Translations under genes and position numbers: made by a program
The notes under the pieces: generated by a model
Told to the model about the DNA's origin: nothing
Database searches by the model: none
What the model saw: only the letters and a program-made list of their open reading frames with translations
Shown here: piece after piece, positions 28,114-36,671 of the stretch
How the letters are laid out: each line of letters starts with the position of its first letter
Numbering within the stretch: position 1 is the first letter of the stretch
Assembly: GCF_013373795.3 (NCBI RefSeq)
Contig: NZ_CP088022.1
Location: 4,836,001 to 4,900,000 of the forward strand
Reading direction: 5' to 3'
DNA from: Bradyrhizobium quebecense
Lineage (GTDB): Bacteria; Pseudomonadota; Alphaproteobacteria; Rhizobiales; Xanthobacteraceae
DNA length: 64,000 bases

Positions 28114-28967
28114 CAATGCACCTCCATCTTCTGAAGCGGTCGGGAGGCAAGCTGAAGCAGTCCAAGCACCAGGGCGGTCAAAGCCAGCCCGGCCACGCAC
28201 AATGTCGCGGCGAAGGGAAAGTTGAAGCTTGAAAATCCAAGCTGGTAGACCAAATTGGAGATCATATTGACGCGGCCGCCGCCGATCAGCTGCGGCGTGG
28301 CGAATGCCGAGAACGTCCAGGCGAATGCCGTCGTGGTGCCCGCGACCACGCCGGGCAAGGACAGCGGCAATGTCACGGAGAGGAACACGCGAATCGGACC
28401 GGCTCCCAGGCTTTCAGCCGCGCGGGAATAGTCGCGGTCGATATGGGACAATCCGGCAGCCAGCATGATGACCATGACCGGCAGCGTGACATGCACGAGA
28501 GCAACCACAACGCCGAATGGCGTGAACATCAGCTGCAGCGGCTTGCCGATGAAGCCGAGCGACATCAGCAAGGAATTGATGAAGCCGTTGTTGCCCAGGA
28601 CGATGATCCACGCATAGGTGCGAACGACCTCGCCCAGAAACAGCGGCGTCACGACAATCACGAGGAGAATGGAGTGGAGGATCGGCTGTTCGACGCGCAC
28701 AAGCGCATAGGCCAGCGGATATCCGACGATCAGCGTCACGACTGCGGTCATCGCGCACACGACGACGGTATCGAGAAACACGCGCGCGTAGAGCGGTTTG
28801 AGAAGGTCGGCGAAATTCCCGAGCGTAAATCCGCCGGGGTCGAGCGATCCCGGCACGTAGGCCCTGAGGCTGTATTGCAGAACCGCAACCATCGCCGCGA
28901 GGAACCCGATCGCACAGAGCGTCGCCGGCGCCGTGAAGATGCGCAGAAATGGTTGCTGCTGATTCAT
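28113..28967 (-). CDS. ABC transporter permease (PotB-like)
   Basis: 284 residues, six membrane helices. The EAA loop is SRAAESLGAGPIRVFLSVTLPLSLPG and the periplasmic segment GGFTLGNFADLLKPLY sits after helix 1, as in PotB/PhnU permeases. ATG 28967 (MNQQQPFLR) is chosen; a TTG seven codons upstream is possible. The gene begins 25 bases after the binding protein's stop and ends in a four-base overlap with the second permease. Confidence 0.9.
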   Translation of the reverse strand: MNQQQPFLRIFTAPATLCAIGFLAAMVAVLQYSLRAYVPGSLDPGGFTLGNFADLLKPLYARVFLDTVVVCAMTAVVTLIVGYPLAYALVRVEQPILHSILLVIVVTPLFLGEVVRTYAWIIVLGNNGFINSLLMSLGFIGKPLQLMFTPFGVVVALVHVTLPVMVIMLAAGLSHIDRDYSRAAESLGAGPIRVFLSVTLPLSLPGVVAGTTTAFAWTFSAFATPQLIGGGRVNMISNLVYQLGFSSFNFPFAATLCVAGLALTALVLGLLQLASRPLQKMEVH

Positions 28968-28992
28968 GATGCGGGACCGATCTGGCAACGGA

Positions 28993-30006
28993 TCAGTTCA
29001 TGATGTTTTCGGCAAACCATTTGCGCCATTCCGCCGTCTTGTTGGCGCGCAGCCTGGCGTCGATGTTGATCTGCTGCTTCCATTGCTCCGCCGACGTGAA
29101 GACGCCCGGAAGCTTGGCGATTTCAGGATCGATCTTCGCGTTGAGGACTGCCGGGCTCCCCTTCTTCTGCTTCGAGATCTCAGCCTGAATTTCGGGGTCG
29201 TAGAGCGCGTTGATGAACTTGTATGCGAGGTCAACCTTCTTCGACCCCTTCATGACCGCGACGGTGTCGATTCCCAGCACCGCGCCCTCTTTCGGCATCG
29301 CGAGCGTGATCGGAATGCCCTGCCCGATCATGTAGTAGGCGTTCATCGAAAGCACGATCTGCACCGGCGTCTCGCCGCTCGCGAGCAGTTGCTGGCTGTT
29401 GGCATCGTTGGTGTAGAACGCCTTGAAGTTTGGCTTGAGCGCCTTGAGCTTCTCCTCGCCTTTTTCCCAATGGGCCGGGTCGGCGCCGGCAAGAATGGCG
29501 GCGACCGCAATGATGTGACCGGGATCGAAATCCGGAGCGGCAAGCTTGTCCTTCAGCTCCGGCTTCCAGAGATCATTCCAGCTCTCGAACTTGGTGTCCT
29601 TGATCAGATCGGGGCGGTAGCCGATCGTATAGACATAGGCCCAGGCGGCGAGATGGTAGGGACTGATCCGCGCCTCGTCCGCGAGGTTCTTCGCATTGGG
29701 GATCTTCGATGTATCGATCGTCTCGAACAACCCGTCATTGGCATAGAGCCACCCGACATGCGACGTCGTGAACGTCACGTCGCTTTCGGGATTTCCCTTG
29801 GCGAGCTTTTCCTTGTTCAGTCGATCGATGGTGCCGCCTGTGACGAATTCGACAGGGACGCCGGTTTCGGCGGTGAATTTCCTGGCCACCGTCGCGGCCA
29901 CCAGATCGCGCCAACTGCCGCCCCAGATACTGACAACGAGCTTGTCTTGTGCGTGAGCCGGCAATGCAATCAGAACAGCGATCAACACGGACCAAAGGCG
30001 AAGCAT
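28993..30006 (-). CDS. Periplasmic solute-binding protein of a polyamine/phosphonate-type ABC importer
   Basis: 337 residues. Signal peptide (MLRLWSVLIAVLIALPAHA-QD), then KLVVSIWGGSWRDLVAATVARKFTAETGVPVEFVTGG, a family-1 extracellular solute-binding (PotD/Fbp-like) opening. First gene of the four-gene operon, with GGAGGGAG before ATG 30006. The acidic and aromatic residues that bind polyamines in PotD are not clearly recognisable; WGGSW, an SxxxGW loop and NAYYMI may line the site. Because a phosphono/sulfopyruvate-decarboxylase-like pair is divergent from it, a phosphonate or sulfonate ligand is worth testing. Confidence 0.85.
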   Translation of the reverse strand: MLRLWSVLIAVLIALPAHAQDKLVVSIWGGSWRDLVAATVARKFTAETGVPVEFVTGGTIDRLNKEKLAKGNPESDVTFTTSHVGWLYANDGLFETIDTSKIPNAKNLADEARISPYHLAAWAYVYTIGYRPDLIKDTKFESWNDLWKPELKDKLAAPDFDPGHIIAVAAILAGADPAHWEKGEEKLKALKPNFKAFYTNDANSQQLLASGETPVQIVLSMNAYYMIGQGIPITLAMPKEGAVLGIDTVAVMKGSKKVDLAYKFINALYDPEIQAEISKQKKGSPAVLNAKIDPEIAKLPGVFTSAEQWKQQINIDARLRANKTAEWRKWFAENIMN

Positions 30007-30091
30007 AGCTGCAGTCTCCCTCCAGCGAGGGAATGCAGCGCCCGGCTCCAGCTGCAATCCTCGGTCATGAAATTAAACTTATCATCTGCTT

Positions 30092-30104
30092 AATAGTACC
30101 TTTT
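30092..30104. promoter_or_regulatory. Direct repeat AATAGTACCTTTT, copy 1
   Basis: Exact 13-base unit, repeated at 30147-30159 with a 55-base period, in the divergent region between the ABC operon and the decarboxylase genes. Spacing near five helical turns fits paired regulator sites. Confidence 0.55.
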
Positions 30105-30146
30105 ATCAGGCACCTCATCGACCCGCAATAGGTTTGTCTTATCGAC

Positions 30147-30159
30147 AATAGTACCTTTT
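30147..30159. promoter_or_regulatory. Direct repeat AATAGTACCTTTT, copy 2
   Basis: Second exact copy, 47 bases upstream of the decarboxylase start at 30206. It is preceded by CTTATCGAC, while copy 1 is followed by ATCAGG. Confidence 0.55.
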
Positions 30160-30205
30160 GCGATTAGCCTGCGCGCCAGGTTGGTTGAAATCACGGAGGC
30201 AGTCG

Positions 30206-30730
30206 ATGAAGACATCGACGGAAGCTTTAGAGGCCCATCGGCCGTCTGCCGTTCTCAATACGCTCAGGCGTCTTGGTTTCGGCACCGTCGTCTCTGTCCC
30301 CGACAGCTGGCTGGGCGAAATCCTCATTCGCATCGACCAGGAGCCGGGCATGACGCTGGTGCGCGCAACGCATGAAGAGGAGGCGCTTGCGATCGCTTGT
30401 GGAAGCCGGCTCGGTGGCGTGCGCACCGCCCTGCTCGTGCAGAACGCCGGCGTGCTCAGCATGGGTGCGGGCATGGTGTCGCTTGCGCAGCGCTATCAAT
30501 TTCCGCTTCTGATGCTGGTGTCCTACCGCGGCACGCCCGATGATCCGGTCTTCTATCATGTGCCGAAGGGCCGAGCGACGGAGCCGGTCTTCCGCGGCAT
30601 CGGCCTCGCGCATACCTGCACCGACCGATACCGCCCGATCGGTCCCCAGGTCGAACATGCCGCAACCTATGCGGAAGAGGCTTCGTGTCCGTTTGCCCTG
30701 CTCATGGGTCGGGAGGATATCCAGTGGTGA
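30206..30730 (+). CDS. Thiamine-diphosphate decarboxylase, alpha (PYR-domain) subunit; sulfopyruvate/phosphonopyruvate decarboxylase-like
   Basis: 174 residues, only the PYR half of a ThDP enzyme. GFGTVVSVPDSWLGEILIRI is followed by the cofactor-activating Glu in RATHEEEALAIACGSRLGG. LLVQNAGVLSMGAGMVSLAQRYQFPLLMLVSYRG closely follows ComD and phosphonopyruvate decarboxylase. With the next gene it should form an alpha/beta enzyme that decarboxylates a 3-substituted pyruvate to an acetaldehyde. ATG 30206 has CGGAGG 9 bases upstream. Its stop overlaps the beta start (GTGA). Substrate undecided between sulfopyruvate, phosphonopyruvate and a related keto acid. Confidence 0.82.
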   Translation: MKTSTEALEAHRPSAVLNTLRRLGFGTVVSVPDSWLGEILIRIDQEPGMTLVRATHEEEALAIACGSRLGGVRTALLVQNAGVLSMGAGMVSLAQRYQFPLLMLVSYRGTPDDPVFYHVPKGRATEPVFRGIGLAHTCTDRYRPIGPQVEHAATYAEEASCPFALLMGREDIQW

Positions 30731-31353
30731 CCAATGCACGACCGACCCGGTCGGATCACTACAGGGCGCTTGCCGACAGTCTGCCGTCCCGCGCGCTCGT
30801 CGTGACGTCGCTCGGCAATGCTTCGTATTTGTGGGCATCGCTGCATCACGCACCGGAGAACTTCTACTTCGAAGACGCCATGGGACTGACACTCCCCCTG
30901 GCGCTGGGCCTGGCGCTCGCTCAACCGGATCGTCCGGTCATTGCTGTCGAAGGCGATGGCGCCGTGCTCATGCATATGGGCGCGCTCGTCACGATTGGCG
31001 CGATGAACCCGTCAAATCTCACCATTCTCCTGATCCAGAACGGCGTTCACGCAGCTTCGGGTGGCCAAGCCTTGACCAACGCGACGCTCGATCTGGCACA
31101 GCTGGCGCGCGCCTCGGGAATCAAGCACGCCGAGAACCTGAATGCGTCGAGCGCACTCGCCGCCGGCATCGCCGCGGCCGAAAGGCGCGATGGCGTCGGA
31201 GTCCTGGTTCTGGCGACGGAGCCCGACATCGAAGTCGTGCGGCCGCCGATCTCACTCGATCCGGTCGCGACAAAACATCGCTTCATGGCTGCGATTGAGG
31301 CACCACGTTACATCCCGACGCTGTTCGGCGGCGGGATGCTCGAGCGGCCCTAG
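30727..31353 (+). CDS. Thiamine-diphosphate decarboxylase, beta (PP-domain) subunit; sulfopyruvate/phosphonopyruvate decarboxylase-like
   Basis: 208 residues, the diphosphate-binding half. The ThDP/Mg2+ motif is VEGDGAVLMHMGALVTIGAMNPSNLTILLIQNG, i.e. G-D-G...N with about 27 residues between. NASYLWASLHHAPENFYFEDAMGLTLPLALGLAL resembles ComE and the C-half of Ppd. GTG 30727 overlaps the alpha stop. A strong intrinsic terminator follows at 31386. No reductase or transaminase for the product aldehyde lies beside it. Confidence 0.82.
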   Translation: MTNARPTRSDHYRALADSLPSRALVVTSLGNASYLWASLHHAPENFYFEDAMGLTLPLALGLALAQPDRPVIAVEGDGAVLMHMGALVTIGAMNPSNLTILLIQNGVHAASGGQALTNATLDLAQLARASGIKHAENLNASSALAAGIAAAERRDGVGVLVLATEPDIEVVRPPISLDPVATKHRFMAAIEAPRYIPTLFGGGMLERP

Positions 31354-31926
31354 CCAGCCGGCATTTCCCTTGCACAACGCCCGTTGCGGTCCGCTTCGTT
31401 GCCGAAGCGGGCCGCTTTTTTTAGGCGCTCCGGCATACCGCCAGGCTGTCGGACGACGCTGCGATCTTAGGCACAGGACGTCGAAACTTTGAACTTGTCG
31501 GTCGTCCATCACATAGTACGATGCATGGGACCCATGGAGTATTCGCTGGTTTGCTCGCTCTTGATGAGGACGACGACAACGATGCATCGCAACCACGACG
31601 CCTTGCGGATTGATGTGGCCGCGTCGATTTCCGTCGGCATGCCCGTTATTCACTTCAATGACGGCCGCTCCCCGGTCCAGACGAAGTTTGGTGAGACAGC
31701 GGCTGCGGGTCAGCCGCAACGCAGCGAGCATCGAATGCCGGTGCCCCAGGCCTTGCTCATGTGGATTTGCTCGTCATCCGGTGAGGCATGGCCTTCCCTC
31801 GAGCTCATCCTGGGCCGCACTCTATCGCCGCGGGACCCGATCGGATCCGGCGCTTCATAGGCCATCTGCTTCCGGCTTAGCCAATCGCAAGGCCCTGGCA
31901 CAGGCGCGCGCCATTCGCCGCGTGCC
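31354..31926. other. Intergenic region with terminator and doubtful open frame
   Basis: 573 bases. The first 70 contain the terminator of the decarboxylase operon. An open frame at 31489-31860 (+, 123 codons) starts MNLSVVHHIVRCMGPM; it has no good ribosome site and no recognisable fold, so I do not call it a gene. Nothing else is seen. Confidence 0.5.
31386..31422 (+). terminator. Rho-independent terminator
   Basis: GCGGTCCGCTTCG (31386-31398) pairs with CGAAGCGGGCCGC (31403-31415), one G-U, loop TTGC, then seven T. It is oriented for the decarboxylase operon ending at 31353. Confidence 0.9.
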
Positions 31927-33324
31927 TTACATCGCCTTGACGATGTTCTCGGTGACCTTCTTGGCGTCGCCGAGCAGCATCATGGTGTTGTCGCGGTAGA
32001 ACAGCGGGTTGTCGATGCCGGCATAGCCTGAGGCCAGCGAGCGCTTGATGAACATCACGGTGCCGGCCTTCCAGACCTGCAGCACCGGCATGCCGTAGAT
32101 CGGCGAGGTCTTGTCCTCTTCGGCGGCCGGGTTGGTGACGTCGTTGGCGCCGATCACGAACGCGATGTCGGCCTGGGCGAACTCCGAGTTGATGTCCTCG
32201 AGCTCGAACACCTCGTCATAGGGCACGTTGGCCTCGGCCAGCAGCACGTTCATGTGGCCGGGCATGCGGCCCGCAACCGGGTGAATGGCGTACTTCACCT
32301 CGACGCCTTCCTTCTTCAGGAGGTCGGCCATCTCGCGCAGCGCGTGCTGGGCCTGCGCCACCGCCATGCCGTAGCCGGGCACGATGATGACCTTGGAGGC
32401 GTTCTTCATGATGAAGGCGGCATCGTCCGCCGAGCCAAGCTTGGCGGGCTTCTGCTCGCCCGAGCCGCCGCCGGCCGCCGCGGTCTCGCCGCCGAAGCCG
32501 CCGAGGATCACCGAGATGAACGAGCGGTTCATCGCATGGCACATGATGTAGGACAGGATCGCGCCCGACGAGCCGACCAGCGCGCCGGTGATGATCAGCG
32601 CCGAGTTGCCGAGCGTGAAGCCGATGCCGGCCGCGGCCCAGCCGGAGTACGAGTTCAGCATCGAGATCACGACCGGCATGTCGGCGCCGCCGATCGGGAT
32701 GATCATCAAGACGCCGAGCGCCAGCGCGATGATCGTGATCAGCCAGAAGTCGAGCGCGCTGCCCGACATCACCAGGCCGACGATGAAGAACACCAGCGCC
32801 AGTGCCAGCACGATATTGATGACGTGGCGGAACGGCAGGATGATCGGCGCGCCGCTCATCCGGGCCGACAGCTTCAGGAACGCGATCACCGAGCCGGTGA
32901 AGGTCAGGGCGCCGATCGCGACGCCGAGCGACATCTCGACCAGGCTCTGCGGATGGATGTTGCCGGGCGTGCCGATGTCGAACGCCTCGGGCGCGTAGAA
33001 CGCGCCGGCCGCGACCAGCACCGCGGCCATGCCGACCAGCGAATGGAACGCGGCGACCAGCTCCGGCATCGAGGTCATCGGCACCCGGCGCGCAATCACG
33101 GCACCGATGCTGCCGCCGATCGCGATCGCGACGATCACCAGGAGCCAGGCCACGCCATCGGCCGGCGGATGGCTCGCCAGCGTGGTGGCGACCGCGATCG
33201 CCATGCCGATCATGCCGAAGAAATTGCCCTGGCGCGACGATGCCGGGCTCGACAGGCCGCGCAGCGACAGGATGAACAGCCCCCCCGCCACGAGGTACAG
33301 AACAGCAGCCAGATTGGCGTTCAT
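31927..33324 (-). CDS. pntB: Proton-translocating NAD(P) transhydrogenase, beta subunit
   Basis: 465 residues. Eight or nine membrane helices (residues ~1-270) form half of the proton channel. The C-terminal NADP-binding domain III starts near VIIVPGYGMAVAQAQHAL and carries HPVAGRMPGHMNVLLAEANVPYD and FVIGANDVTNPAAE. With PntAa/PntAb it uses the proton gradient to make NADPH from NADH at the inner membrane. Last gene of the operon, 43 bases after pntAb. An NADPH source of this kind would also serve the F420 reductase encoded at 46.5 kb, but that link is only functional reasoning. Confidence 0.96.
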   Translation of the reverse strand: MNANLAAVLYLVAGGLFILSLRGLSSPASSRQGNFFGMIGMAIAVATTLASHPPADGVAWLLVIVAIAIGGSIGAVIARRVPMTSMPELVAAFHSLVGMAAVLVAAGAFYAPEAFDIGTPGNIHPQSLVEMSLGVAIGALTFTGSVIAFLKLSARMSGAPIILPFRHVINIVLALALVFFIVGLVMSGSALDFWLITIIALALGVLMIIPIGGADMPVVISMLNSYSGWAAAGIGFTLGNSALIITGALVGSSGAILSYIMCHAMNRSFISVILGGFGGETAAAGGGSGEQKPAKLGSADDAAFIMKNASKVIIVPGYGMAVAQAQHALREMADLLKKEGVEVKYAIHPVAGRMPGHMNVLLAEANVPYDEVFELEDINSEFAQADIAFVIGANDVTNPAAEEDKTSPIYGMPVLQVWKAGTVMFIKRSLASGYAGIDNPLFYRDNTMMLLGDAKKVTENIVKAM

Positions 33325-33367
33325 CTCAGGTCCCCCTTTGTCTTCGTCACCCCGAGGTGCACGCCGC

Positions 33368-33685
33368 TCACTTGGCTTTCTTCTTGTACATCGCCAGCAT
33401 GCGCTGGGTGACCAGGAAGCCGCCGAAGATGTTCACGCAGGCGAAGATCAGCGCCACGAAGCCGAAGCCGCGGGCCCAGCCCGAGCCGCTCGACACCATG
33501 CCGACGCCGACCGCGAGCAGCGCACCGACCACGATCACCGAGGAGATCGCGTTGGTCACGCTCATCAGCGGGGTATGCAGCGCGGGGGTCACCGACCACA
33601 CCACGAAGTAGCCGACGAACACGGCAAGAACGAAGATCGACAGCCGGAACACGAACGGATCGACGGCCTGCGCGAGATGCTCCAT
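33368..33685 (-). CDS. pntAb: NAD(P) transhydrogenase alpha subunit, membrane part (PntAb)
   Basis: 105 residues with three to four helices: [19 protein letters not shown], then [18 protein letters not shown], the conserved loop of this subunit, and two more helices ending in [10 protein letters not shown]. Split alpha subunits are the rule in alphaproteobacteria. ATG 33685 is 11 bases after the pntAa stop. Confidence 0.94.
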   Translation of the reverse strand: MEHLAQAVDPFVFRLSIFVLAVFVGYFVVWSVTPALHTPLMSVTNAISSVIVVGALLAVGVGMVSSGSGWARGFGFVALIFACVNIFGGFLVTQRMLAMYKKKAK

Positions 33686-33696
33686 GGCTTCTCTCC

Positions 33697-34857
33697 TTAC
33701 TTCGGCTGGAAGTTGGGATGGATGACGGCGCCGTCCCTGGTCAGCGCGGTGGCCTTCACCAGCTCGTCGTCCCAATTGACCGCGAGCGCCTTGCTGGCCT
33801 TGTCGACCATCGTCTCGATGAACGAGAACAGATTGCGCGCATACAGGCTCGAGGCCGAGGCGGCGACCCGGCCGGCGACATTGGTGTAGCCGACGATCTT
33901 GATGCCGTCGGTCTCGACCACCTCGCCAGGCCTCGCGCCCTCGACATTGCCGCCACGCTCGACCGCGAGATCGACCAGCACCGAGCCCGGCTTCATCGAT
34001 TTGACCATCTCGCCGCTGACGAGCTTCGGCGCCGGACGGCCCGGGATCAGCGCGGTGGTGATCACGATGTCCTGCTTCTTGATGTGCTCGGCGGTCAGCG
34101 CGGCCTGCTTGGCCTGATACTCTTTCGACATCTCCTTGGCGTAGCCGCCGGCGGTCTGCGCGTTCTTGAACTCCTCGTCCTCGACGGCGAGGAATTTCGC
34201 ACCCAAGCTCTCCACCTGCTCCTTGGTGGCGGGCCGCACGTCGGTCGCGGTGACGACGGCCCCGAGCCGCCGCGCGGTCGCGATCGCCTGCAGGCCGGCG
34301 ACGCCGACGCCCATCACGAACACTTTGGCGGCCGGAATGGTGCCGGCCGCGGTCATCATCATCGGGAAGGCGCGGCCGAACGCCTCGGCGCCCTCGATCA
34401 CCGCGCGGTAGCCGGCGAGATTGGCCTGCGAGGACAGCACATCCATCACCTGGGCGCGGGTGATGCGCGGCATCAGCTCCATCGCAAACGCCGACACGCC
34501 GGCATCGGCCATCGCCTTCAGCGCGGTCTCGTTGCCGTAGGGATCCATGATCGCGATCACGAGCGCACCGCGCTTGTACTTCGCCAGTTCGGAGGCCTCC
34601 GGCCGCTTCACCTTGATGATGATGTCGGCATCCTTGAGCGCATCGGCGCTGACGGTGGCGCCGGCCGCGACAAGCTCCGAATCGGGCAGCCCCGACTTGA
34701 CGCCCGCGCCCGGCTCGACCGCGACCTCGGCGCCCAGCGCCTTGAACTTCTTGATGGTATCGGGCGAAACCGCAACCCGCGGCTCGGACGCATCGATTTC
34801 CTTGGCAACGGCGATCTTCACACTCACAGCACCACTCTTGAGAACCAACGAGGTCAT
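33697..34857 (-). CDS. pntA: NAD(P) transhydrogenase alpha subunit, NAD-binding part (PntAa)
   Basis: 386 residues, soluble domain [33 protein letters not shown] opens the AlaDH/PNT N-domain; [30 protein letters not shown] is the Rossmann NAD site. The mobile-loop and dimer regions are conserved to [22 protein letters not shown]. First gene of pntAa-pntAb-pntB. ATG 34857 is used; a GTG thirteen codons later is a plausible alternative that would give a more typical N-terminus. Confidence 0.94.
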   Translation of the reverse strand: MTSLVLKSGAVSVKIAVAKEIDASEPRVAVSPDTIKKFKALGAEVAVEPGAGVKSGLPDSELVAAGATVSADALKDADIIIKVKRPEASELAKYKRGALVIAIMDPYGNETALKAMADAGVSAFAMELMPRITRAQVMDVLSSQANLAGYRAVIEGAEAFGRAFPMMMTAAGTIPAAKVFVMGVGVAGLQAIATARRLGAVVTATDVRPATKEQVESLGAKFLAVEDEEFKNAQTAGGYAKEMSKEYQAKQAALTAEHIKKQDIVITTALIPGRPAPKLVSGEMVKSMKPGSVLVDLAVERGGNVEGARPGEVVETDGIKIVGYTNVAGRVAASASSLYARNLFSFIETMVDKASKALAVNWDDELVKATALTRDGAVIHPNFQPK

Positions 34858-34960
34858 TCACCAAATCCGCGACGCAAGCACGGCATATCCCAGAGGATCG
34901 TCATCGATCCCAGGGGGCCGCCCGCGTCGCAGGATTTTCCGGCTTGGCAACGCCGACGCA

Positions 34961-35167
34961 TCAATCGCGCGGCGTCTCGAGCCCAAAGGAGACAATTCCG
35001 CCGGGCTCGAAGTCGGCGCATCGTTGCGCAAACTTGACAATCTCAGCACGAGCCTTTCGATCCCGCACCCTCATGAACGACGCGAGAAGCACCAGGCATT
35101 CGTCGGAACCCACCTCGTCCCTCGCTCGCGCCGCACCGCCCATGAGAGTCTCGTCATTCCTGCTCAC
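34961..35167 (-). CDS. Short ORF, possible remnant of an XRE-type regulator tail
   Basis: 68 residues at most (GTG 35167; ATG 35143 alternative). The stretch SDECLVLLASFMRVRDRKARAEIVKFAQRCAD resembles the helical tail that follows the helix-turn-helix in many rhizobial XRE regulators (pattern F-x-R-[IV]-x-D-x-x-x-R-x-x-[IL]). No helix-turn-helix is encoded upstream, so this may be a decayed gene or a genuine mini-protein. It is 6 bases downstream of the livF stop on the same strand. Confidence 0.35.
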   Translation of the reverse strand: MSRNDETLMGGAARARDEVGSDECLVLLASFMRVRDRKARAEIVKFAQRCADFEPGGIVSFGLETPRD

Positions 35168-35173
35168 CTGCCG

Positions 35174-35878
35174 TCATCCGCCCAAGTAGGCAGATCGCAC
35201 ATGTTCATCGTCGATGAGATCCTTGCCACTCCCGGAAAGAACGATCGAACCGGTCTCCAGAAGGTAGGCATAGTCGCACATCTCGAGCGCCGAGTAGGCG
35301 TTCTGTTCGACCATCAAGACCGTCGTCCCGGATTTCCTGATGCTATCGATGATCGAGAACACCTGTTCGACGATGTTGGGCGCAAGGCCGAGCGATGGCT
35401 CGTCGAACATCATGAGCCTGGGCTTGGACATGATCGCGCGCCCGATCGCCAGCATCTGCTGCTCGCCGCCGGATAGTGTCCCGGCAACCTGATGCCGGCG
35501 TTCGGCCAATCGCGGAAACATCCCGAAGATCCGCTCCCGATCCGCCGCGATCTCCCGACGGTCGGAGCGCAGATACGCGCCCATGTCGAGATTTTCGTCG
35601 ACGGTCATGTCGGGGAATACACGCCGCCCTTCGGGGCAGTGGGCGATTCCCTTGCTCAGGATCTCCCGCGCCGAGCACTTCGTAATGTCGTGGCCGTCGA
35701 ACGTAATCCGTCCGGCCGCTGAAGGCAGGATTCCCGAGATCGCCCGCAACGTCGTGCTTTTGCCCGCACCGTTCGCTCCGATCAGAGCGACCAGCTGCCC
35801 CTGCCCGATCGACAAGGTGACGCCCTTGAGGGCCTCGACCTTGCCGTATCGGCAAACAAGACCATTAATGTGCAGCAT
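35174..35878 (-). CDS. livF: Branched-chain-type ABC importer ATP-binding protein LivF
   Basis: 234 residues. Walker A LIGANGAGKSTTLRAISG, signature TLSGGEQQMLAIGRAI, Walker B LMMFDEPSLGLAP and H-loop region VEQNAYSALEMCDYAYLLETG. Length and the start LHINGLVCRYGKVEALKGVTL fit LivF. Final gene of livKHMGF, overlapping livG by 14 bases. The system is of the HAAT class, which also moves urea, amides and aromatic acids, so 'branched-chain amino acid' is only a class name. Confidence 0.94.
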   Translation of the reverse strand: MLHINGLVCRYGKVEALKGVTLSIGQGQLVALIGANGAGKSTTLRAISGILPSAAGRITFDGHDITKCSAREILSKGIAHCPEGRRVFPDMTVDENLDMGAYLRSDRREIAADRERIFGMFPRLAERRHQVAGTLSGGEQQMLAIGRAIMSKPRLMMFDEPSLGLAPNIVEQVFSIIDSIRKSGTTVLMVEQNAYSALEMCDYAYLLETGSIVLSGSGKDLIDDEHVRSAYLGG

Positions 35879-36671
35879 GCCGGCTGGCTCCTTCACCGAG
35901 ATAGGCACGAATGACCTCGGGATTGCCGCGGATCGCCGCAGGCGGCCCTTCGGCGATGATGCGGCCGTAGTTGAGCACGACGATGCGATCGGAGACGCCC
36001 ATGACCATGGGCACATCGTGTTCCACCAGCAGGATCGACATGCCGCGGCCGTGCAACTTGTTGAGCAGCTCCATGAACCGCGCGGTTTCCGTCGCGTTCA
36101 TGCCCGATACCGGCTCATCCAGCAAAAGCATCGACGGGTCGGTCGCAAGTGCAAGGGCGACGCCGAGCAGACGCTGGTCGCCGTAAGACAGCGACCCGGC
36201 GAGTTCGTCGGCACGGCGCGCGATCCCGACGATCTCGAGCAGCTCGTGCGCAAGATTCCTCAACTCCGCCTCCGCGCGCCCTTCGCGCGGCAGCGCGAGC
36301 AGCGTATCCAGCAATGTCGACCGGCTCCGCCGGTGCAAGCCGATCATCACGTTCTCGAAGACAGTCACGCTCTGGAACACGCTGGTGCGCTGAAAGGTCC
36401 GCGCCAGGCCGAGCGAGGTGACTTCATGCGGCTTGAGGTTGCTGAGCGAGGTATTCTTATAGCGCACCTCGCCCTTGGTCGGCCGCAGAAAGCCGGTGAT
36501 GACGTTGAAGGCCGTCGTCTTGCCGGCGCCGTTCGGTCCAATCAGGCTGACAATCTCACCCTGGTTGACGACGAAGCTCATATCGGTGATCGCAATCAGT
36601 CCGCCGAAATGCACGGCGATATGTTCAACGGACAGAACTGGCTGCGGAACGCTGGAGGGCATGGTGCTCAT
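35865..36671 (-). CDS. livG: Branched-chain-type ABC importer ATP-binding protein LivG
   Basis: 268 residues. Walker A LIGPNGAGKTTAFNVITG and Walker B MLLLDEPVSGMN with downstream VEHDVPMVMGVSDRIVVLNYG are standard. The signature is SLSYGDQRLLGVALAL instead of LSGGQ..., a variant common in LivG (LSYGxQRRLEIARAL) though the last part is less basic. Pairs with LivF as a heterodimeric motor for LivHM. ATG 36671 overlaps the livM stop by four bases. Confidence 0.94.
   Translation of the reverse strand: MSTMPSSVPQPVLSVEHIAVHFGGLIAITDMSFVVNQGEIVSLIGPNGAGKTTAFNVITGFLRPTKGEVRYKNTSLSNLKPHEVTSLGLARTFQRTSVFQSVTVFENVMIGLHRRSRSTLLDTLLALPREGRAEAELRNLAHELLEIVGIARRADELAGSLSYGDQRLLGVALALATDPSMLLLDEPVSGMNATETARFMELLNKLHGRGMSILLVEHDVPMVMGVSDRIVVLNYGRIIAEGPPAAIRGNPEVIRAYLGEGASRHAAH

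Noticed and set aside
26179..30006. Confident naming as potABCD (spermidine/putrescine)
   Set aside because: The same architecture serves phosphonates and iron; polyamine-binding residues were not evident in the receptor.
31489..31860. 123-codon plus-strand ORF after the terminator
   Set aside because: No ribosome site, no recognisable domain, and composition unlike its neighbours.
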